Below, piece after piece: positions 46,067 to 55,455 of a DNA stretch of 64,000 bases. Source of the stretch: Caldicoprobacter guelmensis (lineage in GTDB: Bacteria; Bacillota; Clostridia; Caldicoprobacterales; Caldicoprobacteraceae); contig NZ_JAFBDW010000002.1 of assembly GCF_016908415.1 (NCBI RefSeq), forward strand, positions 186,001-250,000, read 5' to 3'. Each line of letters begins with the position of its first letter. Position 1 is the first letter of the stretch. Below the pieces are notes generated by a model, which saw only the letters and a program-made list of their open reading frames with translations, made no database searches and was not told the DNA's origin. The translations under genes and the position numbers were made by a program.

Positions 46067-48532
46067 TTGGGGAGACGAGTTTTGGCATGTATGCTTGTTG
46101 TGCTTATGCTATCAGCACTACTCCCGCAGCAAGCATTGGGAGCAACCTTGTTGAGGCGAGGAAGTCGTGGATCAGCTGTGCAGCAACTTCAGCAGCAGCT
46201 CATAAAACTAGGGTTTTTGCAGGGTAGTGCTGATGGTATTTTTGGGCCTAAAACAGAAGCAGCTGTGAAAAGTTTTCAAAAAGCTTATGGCCTTAAGCAA
46301 GATGGCATAGCCGGCCCGGCAACGCTGGCCAAGCTGGCTAAAACGTTATCCGGATCTTCTGGAAGCAGCGGCTCATCATCTACACTTGCACCAGAGCTGC
46401 CTTCGCGAAGTGGAAGCTCAACTGCACCTATAACGACGACGCTAAAGTTGGGCAGCAGGGGAAGTCAAGTGGTGACGCTGCAGAAGAGGCTCAATGAGCT
46501 GGGGTACAACTGCGGTGTAGCAGATGGGGTCTTTGGCTTAAAGACGCGCCAAGCAGTGATGGCTTTTCAGAAGGATAACGGTTTGGTAGCAGATGGTATA
46601 GTGGGACCACAGACCATTGCTAAGCTGTTTCCTGTACAGCAGCCACGGAATCCACAGCCACAACCGCAACAACCGCAGAATCAGCAGCCTCAGCCACAGC
46701 CACCGCAACAACCGCAACCACCTCAGGAGTCGCAGCTTGAGCCTGAACCATTGCCACCACAACAACCGCAGTCAGGGCCTGAACCACAGCCACCGCAACC
46801 CAGTTCTGGTTTTACGCAATTTCACGGTATACCGGGGACATTAGTCGGCAAGGTGATATTTGTGGATGCTGGACACGGTGGGGAATCAAAGGATGGAGGA
46901 GATCCTGGGGCTACTAGAGAACATCCGGGTTACGGACTTGTCAAGGAAAAGGACATAGTCTTCGATATAGCTTTGAGGCTCAAACGTATATTGGAAGAAG
47001 CTGGTGCCACGGTGATACTTACCAGACCTGATGATAGGTATTATTCTCTATTTTACAGGTCAGCCTTGGTGAATACCTATATTCTTCAGGTTGAGTTGGA
47101 TTCTCTTAAAAAGGAAAAGGAAAATATAGAGAAAAACAAGTATGAGAAAGAAATAACTATGAAAGACAAAGAACAACAAAAGGCCCTGTATGAACTGGCT
47201 GTTGGGGATCGAGAAAAAGCGTTAATTGAATATAAACGCAATTTAGAGGAGTACCAGCTTCAAAAGAGCAATTTAATATCTCAACAGGCTGTGGTCAAGG
47301 TAACCTTTGAGCAAAAAGATTCGCTATATTTGAGCATCTACGATGCACATCAAACTAAAAAGGAACAATTGGATGTGCATAAAAAGTTGTTGGAAGATCT
47401 TCTTTCCCAGAAAAATAATTTTCAACAGCAAAAAGATAAGCTTACTATTGAAATTAGTACAATTCAAGGGCAAATTAACGAATTGAAGTCAAGGCTACAG
47501 TCCTTGGAAAAGCAGCTTAATGAATTGCCGGAAGGCCATCCTAATAGAGAAGTTATTATACAAGAAATAGGACAAATTCAGCTGAAATTAAAGGAAGCTG
47601 AAACGCTACTGGGACAAAAGAAAACCGAAGAGGCTGTATTAGACGCTAGAATTAAGGATGTGGATTTACAGATTAATTCTCTGGTAATGGTTGTGAAACA
47701 ATATGAAGAAGACTTAGCTTTATTGGCTTCTGAGTTGGTAAGAGTAAAAGCTGAGAGGGACCTTGCTAAAACGCAGCTGGACCTAATATCCCGTCAATTA
47801 GAGGAACTGGAGGTAAATATAGAAAAAACCGAAGAGGCTATAGTTCTGCTTGAAAAAATTACAAAAGAGCCGGCAGAAATAATACCAAAGTTGGAAGAAG
47901 AGATAAATTCTTTAAGAAAAGAGGTTGAGGTGTTAAGCAAAAGGTTAAATGAATTGAACCAGAAAATTGCTTTGTACAGTGAGAGAATAAAGCAGTTCGA
48001 GGTTTATTTAAAGAATCCTCAACTAGCAGACAGAGTAGGCATATATGCAGGACAGCTTATAAATGGAAAAAGATATGCAACTTCCGATTTAGTTGAAGTC
48101 TTTGACCTTACACGCCAGAAATACCAGAATGACTACCTGTTTATCTCTCTGCACTGCAACTCGACTGCTACAGAGGAGCAGACATCAAGCTCAGGTATCA
48201 GCGTATTTTACAGGGACAACGGGCCGTATTCCTACAACGGCACATACGGCGTCAATGTAGACTACTACAAAGGGTACAATGCTGCTGAAAGGGAAAGGTT
48301 TGCCACTACTCTGCTGCAGCAGCTTAATGTCACTACCAATTTTTCTAAGAAGTACACTGTTCCTTATAAGGCTGACTTCAGCGTGCTCAGAGAAAACAAC
48401 GTGATCTCTGTGTTGGTGGAGGTGGGCTTCATCAATAACCCCAACGATAGGGCGTTGTTAATCAATGAACAGACCCGTGAGGACGTGGCTGCTGGCATAT
48501 ACAAAGGAATTGTGGAGTATTATAAAAGATAA
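46067..48532 (+). CDS. N-acetylmuramoyl-L-alanine amidase with coiled-coil insertion in the catalytic domain
   Basis: The 821-residue exported protein has: a signal peptide (ending near ALGA, residue 26); two peptidoglycan-binding repeats (about 30-93 and 125-185, each GSRGS.V..LQ..L..LG); a Pro/Gln-rich linker (about 190-250); and an Amidase_3 domain. The zinc ligands are His270, Glu294 and His696, and the catalytic Glu is Glu785. Between the second and third ligand lies a Lys/Glu/Gln-rich coiled coil of about 310 residues (roughly 343-652). The enzyme should cleave the MurNAc-L-Ala bond. TTG 46067 follows AAGGGGAAGGGGGTGAGG. The split domain is unusual. Confidence 0.9.
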   Translation: MGRRVLACMLVVLMLSALLPQQALGATLLRRGSRGSAVQQLQQQLIKLGFLQGSADGIFGPKTEAAVKSFQKAYGLKQDGIAGPATLAKLAKTLSGSSGSSGSSSTLAPELPSRSGSSTAPITTTLKLGSRGSQVVTLQKRLNELGYNCGVADGVFGLKTRQAVMAFQKDNGLVADGIVGPQTIAKLFPVQQPRNPQPQPQQPQNQQPQPQPPQQPQPPQESQLEPEPLPPQQPQSGPEPQPPQPSSGFTQFHGIPGTLVGKVIFVDAGHGGESKDGGDPGATREHPGYGLVKEKDIVFDIALRLKRILEEAGATVILTRPDDRYYSLFYRSALVNTYILQVELDSLKKEKENIEKNKYEKEITMKDKEQQKALYELAVGDREKALIEYKRNLEEYQLQKSNLISQQAVVKVTFEQKDSLYLSIYDAHQTKKEQLDVHKKLLEDLLSQKNNFQQQKDKLTIEISTIQGQINELKSRLQSLEKQLNELPEGHPNREVIIQEIGQIQLKLKEAETLLGQKKTEEAVLDARIKDVDLQINSLVMVVKQYEEDLALLASELVRVKAERDLAKTQLDLISRQLEELEVNIEKTEEAIVLLEKITKEPAEIIPKLEEEINSLRKEVEVLSKRLNELNQKIALYSERIKQFEVYLKNPQLADRVGIYAGQLINGKRYATSDLVEVFDLTRQKYQNDYLFISLHCNSTATEEQTSSSGISVFYRDNGPYSYNGTYGVNVDYYKGYNAAERERFATTLLQQLNVTTNFSKKYTVPYKADFSVLRENNVISVLVEVGFINNPNDRALLINEQTREDVAAGIYKGIVEYYKR
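46636..46803 (+). repeat. Low-complexity CCGCAACAA-type repeat encoding a Pro/Gln linker
   Basis: Imperfect short tandem units (CCACAACCG, CAACAACCG, CAGCCACAG) encode PQPQQPQ-like sequence between the peptidoglycan-binding repeats and the amidase domain. Such a tract can vary in length by slippage while keeping frame. Confidence 0.7.
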
Positions 48533-48544
48533 AAAGCATAGGAA

Positions 48545-48576
48545 AGCGGGCTTGATGAAGGCCCGCTTCTTTTTTT
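48545..48576 (+). terminator. Intrinsic terminator of the amidase gene
   Basis: AGCGGGC and GCCCGCT form a 7-bp GC-rich stem around a short loop, followed by TCTTTTTTT. Confidence 0.9.
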
Positions 48577-48617
48577 GCCCTTAGAGAAAGCTGGGGCTTT
48601 TTGTGCCCTAAAAACTG

Positions 48618-48646
48618 TTTGACTTTCAGTCAAATAGTGGTACAAT
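48618..48646 (+). promoter_or_regulatory. Promoter with overlapping palindromic operator
   Basis: TTGACT (48619-48624) and TACAAT (48641-48646) with a 16-nt spacer form the promoter of the AIR-synthase-like gene. The -35 is embedded in the perfect inverted repeat TTTGACTTTCAGTCAAA (48618-48634). Such spaced TGACT/AGTCA palindromes are typical sites for dimeric repressors, for example TetR-type. Confidence 0.6.
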
Positions 48647-48694
48647 ATTATAAGCAAATATTTGAAGCAATTATGTGTTAAACGGAGGAAAGAA

Positions 48695-49696
48695 GTGAAT
48701 ATAGGTAAAATATCAAATGAATTCTTAAAAAATCAGATTATTTCGAAGTTAACAATTAAGCGCAAGGATGTGTTATTGGGGCCAGGTATAGGCAGAGATT
48801 GCAGCATAGTGGATTTTGGCGATGAGTTGTGTATAATCTCAAGCGACCCAATAACCGGGGCTTCCAGCCAAATGGGATACATAGGGGTTCACATATGTTG
48901 CAACGATATAGTGACCACAGGAGCGGAAGTGGTGGGAGTGACGCTTACCATTCTAGCTCCGCCAGATGCCCGAGCTGTAGATATTGAGCAGGTGGTAACA
49001 GATGCTGAACGAGCAGCCCTGGAACTTGGGATAGATATTCTGGGGGGCCATACAGAGGTTACGGATGCTGTTTCCAGAATGGTGCTGTGCCTGACAGCTA
49101 TTGGCAAGGTCAAGAAGGAAAAGGTGATATCTTTTGCAAATGCTCAACCGGGAGACGACATAGTGGTCACCAAAAAAGCGGGGATGGAGGGTACCGCCAT
49201 TTTGGCGCATGATAGGGAGGAGTTGCTTCTACGTCATTTTTCTCAGGAACTAATTGAAAAGGCAAAGGGCTTTATAAAATTCATCAGCGTTATGAAGGAA
49301 GGCAGGTTTGCCAGCTCTTTTGGCGTACACGGGATGCATGACGCAACCGAAGGGGGTGTGCTGGGGGCTATATGGGAAATCAGCGAGGCTATGGGTAAAG
49401 GGGTTGAGATAGACGTAAGCAAGATACCTATAGCCGCTGAGACTGCAGCTATTTGTCGCTTTTTCGGGATAGACCCGTTGAGGCTTATCTCCAGCGGTTG
49501 CATGGTGATAGTAGTGCCGGAAGGCAAGAAACTGGTTGAGTTGCTCAATCAGAATGGGGTTGAGGCTGTGGTGGTAGGCAAGGTTATTGACGGTACTGAC
49601 AAATGGTTGCTTACTGAGGAGGGGCGCATTCCCCTCGAAGCACCGGATGCAGATCATCTGTATAAAGCGCTGAACTTTTCAGAAAAGTTACCATGA
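48695..49696 (+). CDS. AIR synthase-related protein (HypE/PurM-like fold)
   Basis: About 333 residues with the ATP-binding PurM/HypE fold: GIGRDCSIVDFG, SSDPITGASSQMGYIGVHIC, GGHTEVTDAVSRM and HGMHDATEGGVLGAIWEI. HypE-like proteins dehydrate a thiocarboxamide in hydrogenase maturation, but no C-terminal cysteine motif and no hyp genes are visible here, so the substrate is unknown. GTG 48695 is preceded by CGGAGGA at a 7-nt gap, favouring it over TTG 48662. A palindromic operator overlaps its promoter. Confidence 0.8.
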   Translation: MNIGKISNEFLKNQIISKLTIKRKDVLLGPGIGRDCSIVDFGDELCIISSDPITGASSQMGYIGVHICCNDIVTTGAEVVGVTLTILAPPDARAVDIEQVVTDAERAALELGIDILGGHTEVTDAVSRMVLCLTAIGKVKKEKVISFANAQPGDDIVVTKKAGMEGTAILAHDREELLLRHFSQELIEKAKGFIKFISVMKEGRFASSFGVHGMHDATEGGVLGAIWEISEAMGKGVEIDVSKIPIAAETAAICRFFGIDPLRLISSGCMVIVVPEGKKLVELLNQNGVEAVVVGKVIDGTDKWLLTEEGRIPLEAPDADHLYKALNFSEKLP

Positions 49697-49733
49697 TGGC
49701 GTAAAAAAGACGGTTTTTAATGAGTATGAATTG

Positions 49734-49742
49734 TGTTATAAT
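49734..49742 (+). promoter_or_regulatory. Extended -10 promoter of the yloC operon
   Basis: TGTTATAAT lies about 130 nt upstream of yloC. The -35 region is weak (TTTTTA at 49714-49719). It probably starts the long housekeeping operon. Confidence 0.45.
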
Positions 49743-49872
49743 ACTGATTGAATCTTCCGAAAGTGTAGTAGAATTAAAAAGAGCCTAAATTTTAAAAGTC
49801 AGCTTTTATAAATCCGTCATAATTTGGGAATTTCAAGACTATAATACAAAACAAAGAAACGGAGACGGTAAT

Positions 49873-50751
49873 ATGATTTACAGCATGACGGGGTTTGGCA
49901 GAGGCAAGGTAGAGGACCAAGGAAGAGAGATGTCCATAGAGATTAAGACGCTGAACCATCGGTTTTTAGATGTCTATGTCAAACTGCCGCGCACCTTATC
50001 TTTCCTGGAAGAGGATATAAGAGGGATGGTCCAACAGCATTTGTCAAGGGGTAGGGTGGAGGTGAATGTAAGCTATTCCAGCTATAGAAGTGATGCTGTC
50101 GATGTACAGGTCAACCAACCCCTTGTAGATGCTTATCTGTCTTGTTTTAATAAGCTGGCACGGGAGCGAAATCTACCCAACGATATCTCCGTATCGTCTT
50201 TGCTTCATATACCCGAGGCTTTTGTCATCAATGAAGTGGAGGAAGACCAGGAGACGCTCAGGGAAATGGCAAAAACTCTTATGGAGCAGGTGCTATGCCA
50301 GGTAAAGGATATGCGCAGGAAAGAGGGCGAGAACCTAAAGAAGGATTTGCTGGTGAGGATAAGCAGAATAGAGTCCATGGTAAAGTGTATTGAGCAGAGA
50401 GCTCCTCAAGTTGTGGATGAGTACCGAGACAAGCTGAAAAACAGGCTCAAAGAGCTGCTACAGGGCTCTGAGCTGGATGAAAACCGCTTTAACATGGAAG
50501 TGGTGTACTTTGCTGAAAGGTGTAGCATAACGGAGGAAATAGTGAGGCTCTTTAGCCACCTCGAGCAGTTTAGAAATGCTTTCGAAGCAAGTGAACCTGT
50601 AGGCAGGCGGCTTGATTTCCTGATTCAGGAGATGTACCGGGAAGTCAATACCATCGGCTCTAAAGCCAATGATTTAATAATAGTTAACTTTGTGGTTGAT
50701 ATTAAAAGCGAAATAGAGAAGATAAGGGAACAGGTTCAAAATATAGAGTAA
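49873..50751 (+). CDS. YicC/YloC family endoribonuclease
   Basis: The 292-residue protein begins [14 protein letters not shown], the family signature, with [18 protein letters not shown] and the C-terminal [21 protein letters not shown]. YicC-type proteins are metal-dependent endoribonucleases implicated in RNA turnover. It is the first gene of the run through gmk and rpoZ, the order known from Bacillus subtilis. Initiation at ATG 49873 follows GAAACGGAGACGG. Confidence 0.93.
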   Translation: MIYSMTGFGRGKVEDQGREMSIEIKTLNHRFLDVYVKLPRTLSFLEEDIRGMVQQHLSRGRVEVNVSYSSYRSDAVDVQVNQPLVDAYLSCFNKLARERNLPNDISVSSLLHIPEAFVINEVEEDQETLREMAKTLMEQVLCQVKDMRRKEGENLKKDLLVRISRIESMVKCIEQRAPQVVDEYRDKLKNRLKELLQGSELDENRFNMEVVYFAERCSITEEIVRLFSHLEQFRNAFEASEPVGRRLDFLIQEMYREVNTIGSKANDLIIVNFVVDIKSEIEKIREQVQNIE

Positions 50752-50773
50752 GGCTGAAAAGGAGAGTGGGGTA

Positions 50774-51064
50774 ATGAGTATTAAGCTGGTTAATATAGGA
50801 TTTGGGAATATAGTATCAGCAAATCGCCTTATAGCCATTGTCAGCCCCGAATCGGCGCCTATAAAGAGGATCATACAGGAGGCGCGGGAGAGGGGTATGC
50901 TCATTGATGCTACTTATGGGAGAAGGACCCGAGCTGTCATAATTACCGACAGCGACCACGTCATATTGTCTGCTGTGCAACCCGAGACGGTAGCCCATCG
51001 TGTCAATGCCAAAGACAATACGGCTTCTATTTCGACAGTGTCTGAAGAGGAAGAAGAGGAGTAA
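50774..51064 (+). CDS. remA: RemA/DUF370 family regulator
   Basis: The 96-residue protein has the RemA core [20 protein letters not shown] and [20 protein letters not shown], with an acidic tail of seven Glu near the C-terminus. In Bacillus RemA is a DNA-binding activator of biofilm matrix genes. It lies 22 nt after yloC, in the usual position before gmk. Confidence 0.92.
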   Translation: MSIKLVNIGFGNIVSANRLIAIVSPESAPIKRIIQEARERGMLIDATYGRRTRAVIITDSDHVILSAVQPETVAHRVNAKDNTASISTVSEEEEEE

Positions 51065-51085
51065 AGATAAGCAGTGGGGTTCACC

Positions 51086-51697
51086 ATGTTCAGTAAAGGG
51101 CTACTGATAGTGGTATCAGGTCCTTCGGGTGCTGGTAAAGGTACTATATGCAATGCTTACCTTGAGAGAAATCCCCATGCCGTACTTTCTGTGTCTGTGA
51201 CCACCCGTAAACCCAGGGCTGGAGAAAAGGAAGGGGTTAACTATTTTTTTAGGGATAAGGAAACTTTTCTTAAAATGGTAGAAAATGGCGAATTTTTAGA
51301 GTATGCTGAGGTTTATGGTAATTATTACGGTACCCCTAAAAAATTTGTTGAGGAAAAGCTGGCTGACGGTAGAGATGTTATACTGGAGATCGATATACAG
51401 GGAGCACTGCAGGTGAAGGAGCGTTTCCCAGAAGCGGTGTTCATCTTTGTAATTCCCCCTTCAATGGAGGAGCTTAAGAGGCGCATTGTAAAGCGTGGGA
51501 CGGAGGATGCAGAGACCATATATAAGAGATTTCAAAGCGCCTATGAGGAATTGAACTATATTTCTCGGTATAATTACGTTATCCTAAATGATACGGTAGA
51601 AAGTGCTGTGGCCAAGCTGGAGGCCATTGTGTTGGCCGAAAAATGCCGTGTGGACCGAAACAAAGAGCTGTATTTAGAATTGACAGGGAGGGGTTGA
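51086..51697 (+). CDS. gmk: Guanylate kinase
   Basis: About 203 residues with the P-loop SGPSGAGKGTI, TTRKPRAGEKEGVNYFF and the GMP-binding YGNYYGTP. It phosphorylates GMP to GDP. ATG 51086 is preferred over GTG 51074 because it gives the standard N-terminus. rpoZ starts 2 nt after its stop. Confidence 0.96.
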   Translation: MFSKGLLIVVSGPSGAGKGTICNAYLERNPHAVLSVSVTTRKPRAGEKEGVNYFFRDKETFLKMVENGEFLEYAEVYGNYYGTPKKFVEEKLADGRDVILEIDIQGALQVKERFPEAVFIFVIPPSMEELKRRIVKRGTEDAETIYKRFQSAYEELNYISRYNYVILNDTVESAVAKLEAIVLAEKCRVDRNKELYLELTGRG

Positions 51698-51699
51698 TA

Positions 51700-51906
51700 G
51701 TGCTTTATCCGTCGCTGAATGACCTCATGAAAAAGGTTGACAGCCGTTATACCCTTGCTGTGGCGGTGGCAAAGCGTGCAAGGCAGCTGGTTGCAGGGGC
51801 TAAGCCTTTGATTTCGACCAAGTCCAGCAAGCCTGTTACCATTGCCACTGAGGAAATAAACGCAGGCAAAGTATTATATAGGCGAACAAAAGAAGGTATA
51901 AAGTGA
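51700..51906 (+). CDS. rpoZ: RNA polymerase omega subunit
   Basis: The 68-residue protein LYPSLNDLMKKVDSRYTLAV, with AKRARQL and KPVTIATEEINAGKV, is typical of omega, which assists assembly of the polymerase beta' subunit. GTG 51700 is preceded by AGGGAGGGG; a longer frame from 51643 would overlap gmk and lacks a ribosome site. Confidence 0.94.
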   Translation: MLYPSLNDLMKKVDSRYTLAVAVAKRARQLVAGAKPLISTKSSKPVTIATEEINAGKVLYRRTKEGIK

Positions 51907-51907
51907 T

Positions 51908-53128
51908 ATGGAAGTTCTAAAGGATAAAAGGATCCTTATCGGCATAACCGGTGGGATTGCTGCATACAAGGCGGCTGAAGTTGTAAGCTCTCTTGTTAAG
52001 AAGGGTGCTCAGGTAAAAGTCATAATGACGGCCCATGCCATGGAATTCATAAAGCCTCTTACCTTGGAGACTCTTTCAGGCAATCCGGTTTATTATGACA
52101 TGTTTTCCAGGCCAGGGGCTTGGGAGATAGACCATATATCCCTTGCAAAGTGGGCTGAACTGGTGGTGGTGGTGCCGGCCACTGCCAACATTTTGGGTAA
52201 AGTAGCCCACGGTATAGCCGATGACCTCTTGTCCACTACCATCATGGCTACCAGAGCACAGGTCATATTTGCCCCTGCCATGAACACCAATATGTACACC
52301 AATCCCATCGTCCAGGAGAATATAAGCTTTTTAAGAAGCAAGGGATATATGTTCATACCGCCGGCTGCCGGAAGGCTGGCCTGTGGGGACTACGGAGAGG
52401 GTAAATTGGCCGATATACAGGATATACTTGCTGAGATAGATAATTATTTCTCGAGGAAGAGCGATTTAAAGGGTTTAAAGGTGCTTGTAACTGCGGGTCC
52501 CACAAGGGAATATCTGGATCCTGTACGGTTTATAAGCAATCCTTCGTCAGGTAAGATGGGCTATGCCATTGCTGCTGCGTGTGCTGAAAGGGGAGCTGAC
52601 GTGGAGCTGGTGTCAGGCCCGGTATTACTATCTCCGCCGCCAGGCGTGAGGCTTCACCGGGTTGAGACGGCCCAAGAGATGTTTGAAAAAGTAATGGAGC
52701 TCTTCCCCTCATGCAACATAGTCTTCAAAGCTGCGGCGGTAGGGGATTATCGTCCTGAGGCTTACTGTCCTACCAAGATAAAAAAGGACAGCGAGAGATT
52801 GATTTTGACGCTGATAAAGAATCCGGATATATTGAAAGAACTGGGCAGACGCAAGGACGACCGTATACTGGTAGGGTTTGCAGCCGAAACCGAGAATATT
52901 GAGGAGTATGCCAGAAAGAAGATGCGAGAGAAAAACCTTGACTTCATAGTGGCAAACGATGTAACCCGCCATGGAGCAGGATTTGAGAAAAATACAAATG
53001 AGGGTTTACTGATTACCCGTGAAGGCGAGGTTATAGCCATTCCTCAAATGGATAAGAGAGAATTTGCACACAGGATAATAGACGAGGTTATAAAGCGCAT
53101 CCCTGTTTTGAGGCGGGTGTCAAATTAA
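51908..53128 (+). CDS. coaBC: Bifunctional phosphopantothenoylcysteine decarboxylase / phosphopantothenate-cysteine ligase
   Basis: The 406-residue protein has the flavin-dependent CoaC half (GITGGIAAYKAAEVVSSL, PAMNTNMYTNP with the PXMNXXMW-like motif, and ACGDYGEG) and the CoaB half (ITAGPTREYLDPVRFISN-like sequence here VTAGPTREYLDP, SSGKMGYAIA, KIKKDSERL). Together they make 4'-phosphopantetheine for CoA. ATG 51908 starts 1 nt after the rpoZ stop. A hairpin terminator follows. Confidence 0.95.
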   Translation: MEVLKDKRILIGITGGIAAYKAAEVVSSLVKKGAQVKVIMTAHAMEFIKPLTLETLSGNPVYYDMFSRPGAWEIDHISLAKWAELVVVVPATANILGKVAHGIADDLLSTTIMATRAQVIFAPAMNTNMYTNPIVQENISFLRSKGYMFIPPAAGRLACGDYGEGKLADIQDILAEIDNYFSRKSDLKGLKVLVTAGPTREYLDPVRFISNPSSGKMGYAIAAACAERGADVELVSGPVLLSPPPGVRLHRVETAQEMFEKVMELFPSCNIVFKAAAVGDYRPEAYCPTKIKKDSERLILTLIKNPDILKELGRRKDDRILVGFAAETENIEEYARKKMREKNLDFIVANDVTRHGAGFEKNTNEGLLITREGEVIAIPQMDKREFAHRIIDEVIKRIPVLRRVSN

Positions 53129-53154
53129 AGGGGTACCTTGTGTGTACCCTTTTT
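53127..53154 (+). terminator. Intrinsic terminator between coaBC and priA
   Basis: AAAGGGGTAC (53127-53136) pairs with GTACCCTTTT (53144-53153) around a short loop, followed by TTATTT. It sits inside an otherwise continuous operon, only 20 nt before priA, so read-through or a separate priA promoter is implied. Confidence 0.7.
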
Positions 53155-53175
53155 ATTTAGATGAGGGGGAGTTTT

Positions 53176-55440
53176 GTGAAGGGCGAAGTGGTGTATGCTG
53201 GTGTGATAATTGACCAGGCTCATCCCTCGCTTGATAAGGTATTTCTTTATCTTGTGCCCCAAGATTTAATGGAAAAGGTTCAAGTGGGTTCAAGGGTTCA
53301 GGTGCCGTTTGGCCCTTCAAATAGGAAGGTGGAAGGTTATGTGATTATGTTGGAGTCTGAAACCGATATACCATCTGAGAGGGTCAAAGCTATAAATAAA
53401 GTTATGGATGACTATCCCGTACTCCCTCGGCATATGATACCTCTCATAGAGTGGATGAAAGATGAATATCACTGTCTGACTATAGATGCCATCAGGTGTA
53501 TAGTACCTCCCGGGCTTAGGGCTAACATTAAAAAAAAGGCTCAAAAGTTGGTATTTTTGAATGACCCAGGAGATTTGGTGGAGGAGCATATAAGTTATAT
53601 TGCTAGCAAGTCGCAATATATGGCAGATGTGTTAAGGTTGCTGGCTCAACAGGATGGCATACCGCTTGAAGAGGTGAGGGCAGCGACCAGAGCGCCCCTG
53701 TCAAGCATAAAAAGCCTGGAAAAGCGGGGTTGGATTCGCATAGAGCAGCAGGAGGTGTACCGCGATCCCTGGGCTTATGAGCCGGATATAGGGATACAAC
53801 CTAAGGTTTTAACTCAGGAGCAGAGGCAGGCTGTTGAAGAGCTGGAGACAGCACTCATCAAGGGGTACGGCAAATTTCTGCTCCAGGGCGTGACCGGTAG
53901 CGGGAAGACGGAGGTGTATATCCAGGCTGCACAAAAAGCTCTGGCCTTGAATAAACAGGTCATTGTATTGGTACCCGAGATATCCTTGACTCCTCAGACG
54001 GTGGAACGCTTCAAAAGCCATTTTGGGCAGCGTGTGGCCATACTGCACAGTGGCTTGTCCTTGGGTGAGCGGTATGATGAATGGCGCAGGATTAGAAACC
54101 AACAGGTTGATGTCGTGGTAGGGGCGCGCTCGGCTGTTTTTGCGCCTTTTGAGCGGCTTGGCCTTATCATAATCGATGAGGCCCATGAGGACAGCTATAA
54201 ATCGGATATGCAGCCCAAGTACCACGCTGTGGATGTTGCTCGCAAGAGATGTGAATTAGAGGGGGCTGTGTTACTGCTGGGCAGTGCTACACCCGCAATA
54301 ACCGATTATTACCTGGCACAAAAGGGCGTATACAAGAAAATAGAGATGAAGTATAGGGTAGACCAGAAACCCTTGCCTCCCGTGGAAATTGTGGACATGC
54401 GTAAGGAGATAGAGCTAGGTAATCGCAGCATATTAAGCGGTGCGCTTTACCGCGCCTTGAAAGATGTGTTGCAAAAAGGCCAGCAGGCCATCCTGCTCAT
54501 TAACCGCAGGGGCTATGCCCAGTTCGTCTCGTGCCGCTCATGTGGATTTGTGGTAAAGTGCAGCAACTGCGATATATCGCTTACCTATCACGCTTATGAC
54601 AACAGCTTAAAGTGCCACTACTGTGGAGCTATTCATCCCTATCCCAATGTCTGCCCTGCCTGTGGTAGCAAGTATATCAAGCATTTTGGGATAGGGACGC
54701 AAAAGGCTGAGGAGGAAATCGGGAAATTATTCCCTCAAGCTCGGGTAATAAGGATGGATATGGATACTACTTCTACCAAAGGGGCACACCAGCGAATTTT
54801 GAAGGCATTTGGAGAAGGGCTATATGATATATTACTAGGTACGCAGATGATTGCCAAAGGGCTAGATTTTCCACGTGTGACGCTTGTGGGGGTGATTGCA
54901 GCCGATACTGTACTCAATTTACCTGACTATCGTAGCCCTGAGAAGGCTTTTCAGCTGATCACTCAGGTAGCAGGCCGTGCAGGCCGTGGACCGCATGGCG
55001 GCAGGGTTATAATACAGACATATCAGCCTCAGCATTATGCCATACAGTTTGCGGCAAGGCATGACTACATTGGGTTTTACAGCAGAGAGATAGAAATACG
55101 CAAGCAGTTTATGTATCCTCCGTTTTCACACATGATCAGGATATTGATAATGGGTGAAAAGGAAGAGGATGTAATAAAGCTTGCCAATGATAGTAAAGAC
55201 TGGCTTAAGCAAAGGATTGATGGTAGCTATGTGTTGAAGCAGGGATTGGATGAGATAGGTGCATATTCTGCTCCTTTGGAGAGAATTAACAATAAATATC
55301 GGTGGCATGTGTTGATCAGGATTAAGCCTGATGACATATACAGGCAGGCGTATCATGGCCTGGTGGATGAATATTTGGAATGGTTTATTGGCGTTAAGGA
55401 AACCATCATTGTGGATTTTCATCCATTGAGTCTGCTATAG
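53176..55440 (+). CDS. priA: Primosomal replication restart helicase PriA
   Basis: About 754 residues: an N-terminal 3'-end-binding domain, Walker A GVTGSGKTEVY, DEAHEDSYK, a zinc domain with CRSCGF, CSNC, CHYCG and CPACGS, and the helicase motif AGRAGRGPHGGRVIIQT. It reloads DnaB at stalled forks. GTG 53176 behind GAGGGGGAG is favoured; ATG 53161 would overlap that ribosome site. Confidence 0.95.
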   Translation: MKGEVVYAGVIIDQAHPSLDKVFLYLVPQDLMEKVQVGSRVQVPFGPSNRKVEGYVIMLESETDIPSERVKAINKVMDDYPVLPRHMIPLIEWMKDEYHCLTIDAIRCIVPPGLRANIKKKAQKLVFLNDPGDLVEEHISYIASKSQYMADVLRLLAQQDGIPLEEVRAATRAPLSSIKSLEKRGWIRIEQQEVYRDPWAYEPDIGIQPKVLTQEQRQAVEELETALIKGYGKFLLQGVTGSGKTEVYIQAAQKALALNKQVIVLVPEISLTPQTVERFKSHFGQRVAILHSGLSLGERYDEWRRIRNQQVDVVVGARSAVFAPFERLGLIIIDEAHEDSYKSDMQPKYHAVDVARKRCELEGAVLLLGSATPAITDYYLAQKGVYKKIEMKYRVDQKPLPPVEIVDMRKEIELGNRSILSGALYRALKDVLQKGQQAILLINRRGYAQFVSCRSCGFVVKCSNCDISLTYHAYDNSLKCHYCGAIHPYPNVCPACGSKYIKHFGIGTQKAEEEIGKLFPQARVIRMDMDTTSTKGAHQRILKAFGEGLYDILLGTQMIAKGLDFPRVTLVGVIAADTVLNLPDYRSPEKAFQLITQVAGRAGRGPHGGRVIIQTYQPQHYAIQFAARHDYIGFYSREIEIRKQFMYPPFSHMIRILIMGEKEEDVIKLANDSKDWLKQRIDGSYVLKQGLDEIGAYSAPLERINNKYRWHVLIRIKPDDIYRQAYHGLVDEYLEWFIGVKETIIVDFHPLSLL

Positions 55441-55455
55441 AAAGGGATGGTCATT

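Noticed and set aside
46538..46765. Minus-strand Leu/Trp/Arg-rich frame opposite the Pro/Gln linker
   Set aside because: It is a by-product of the CCGCAACAA-type repeat read backwards.
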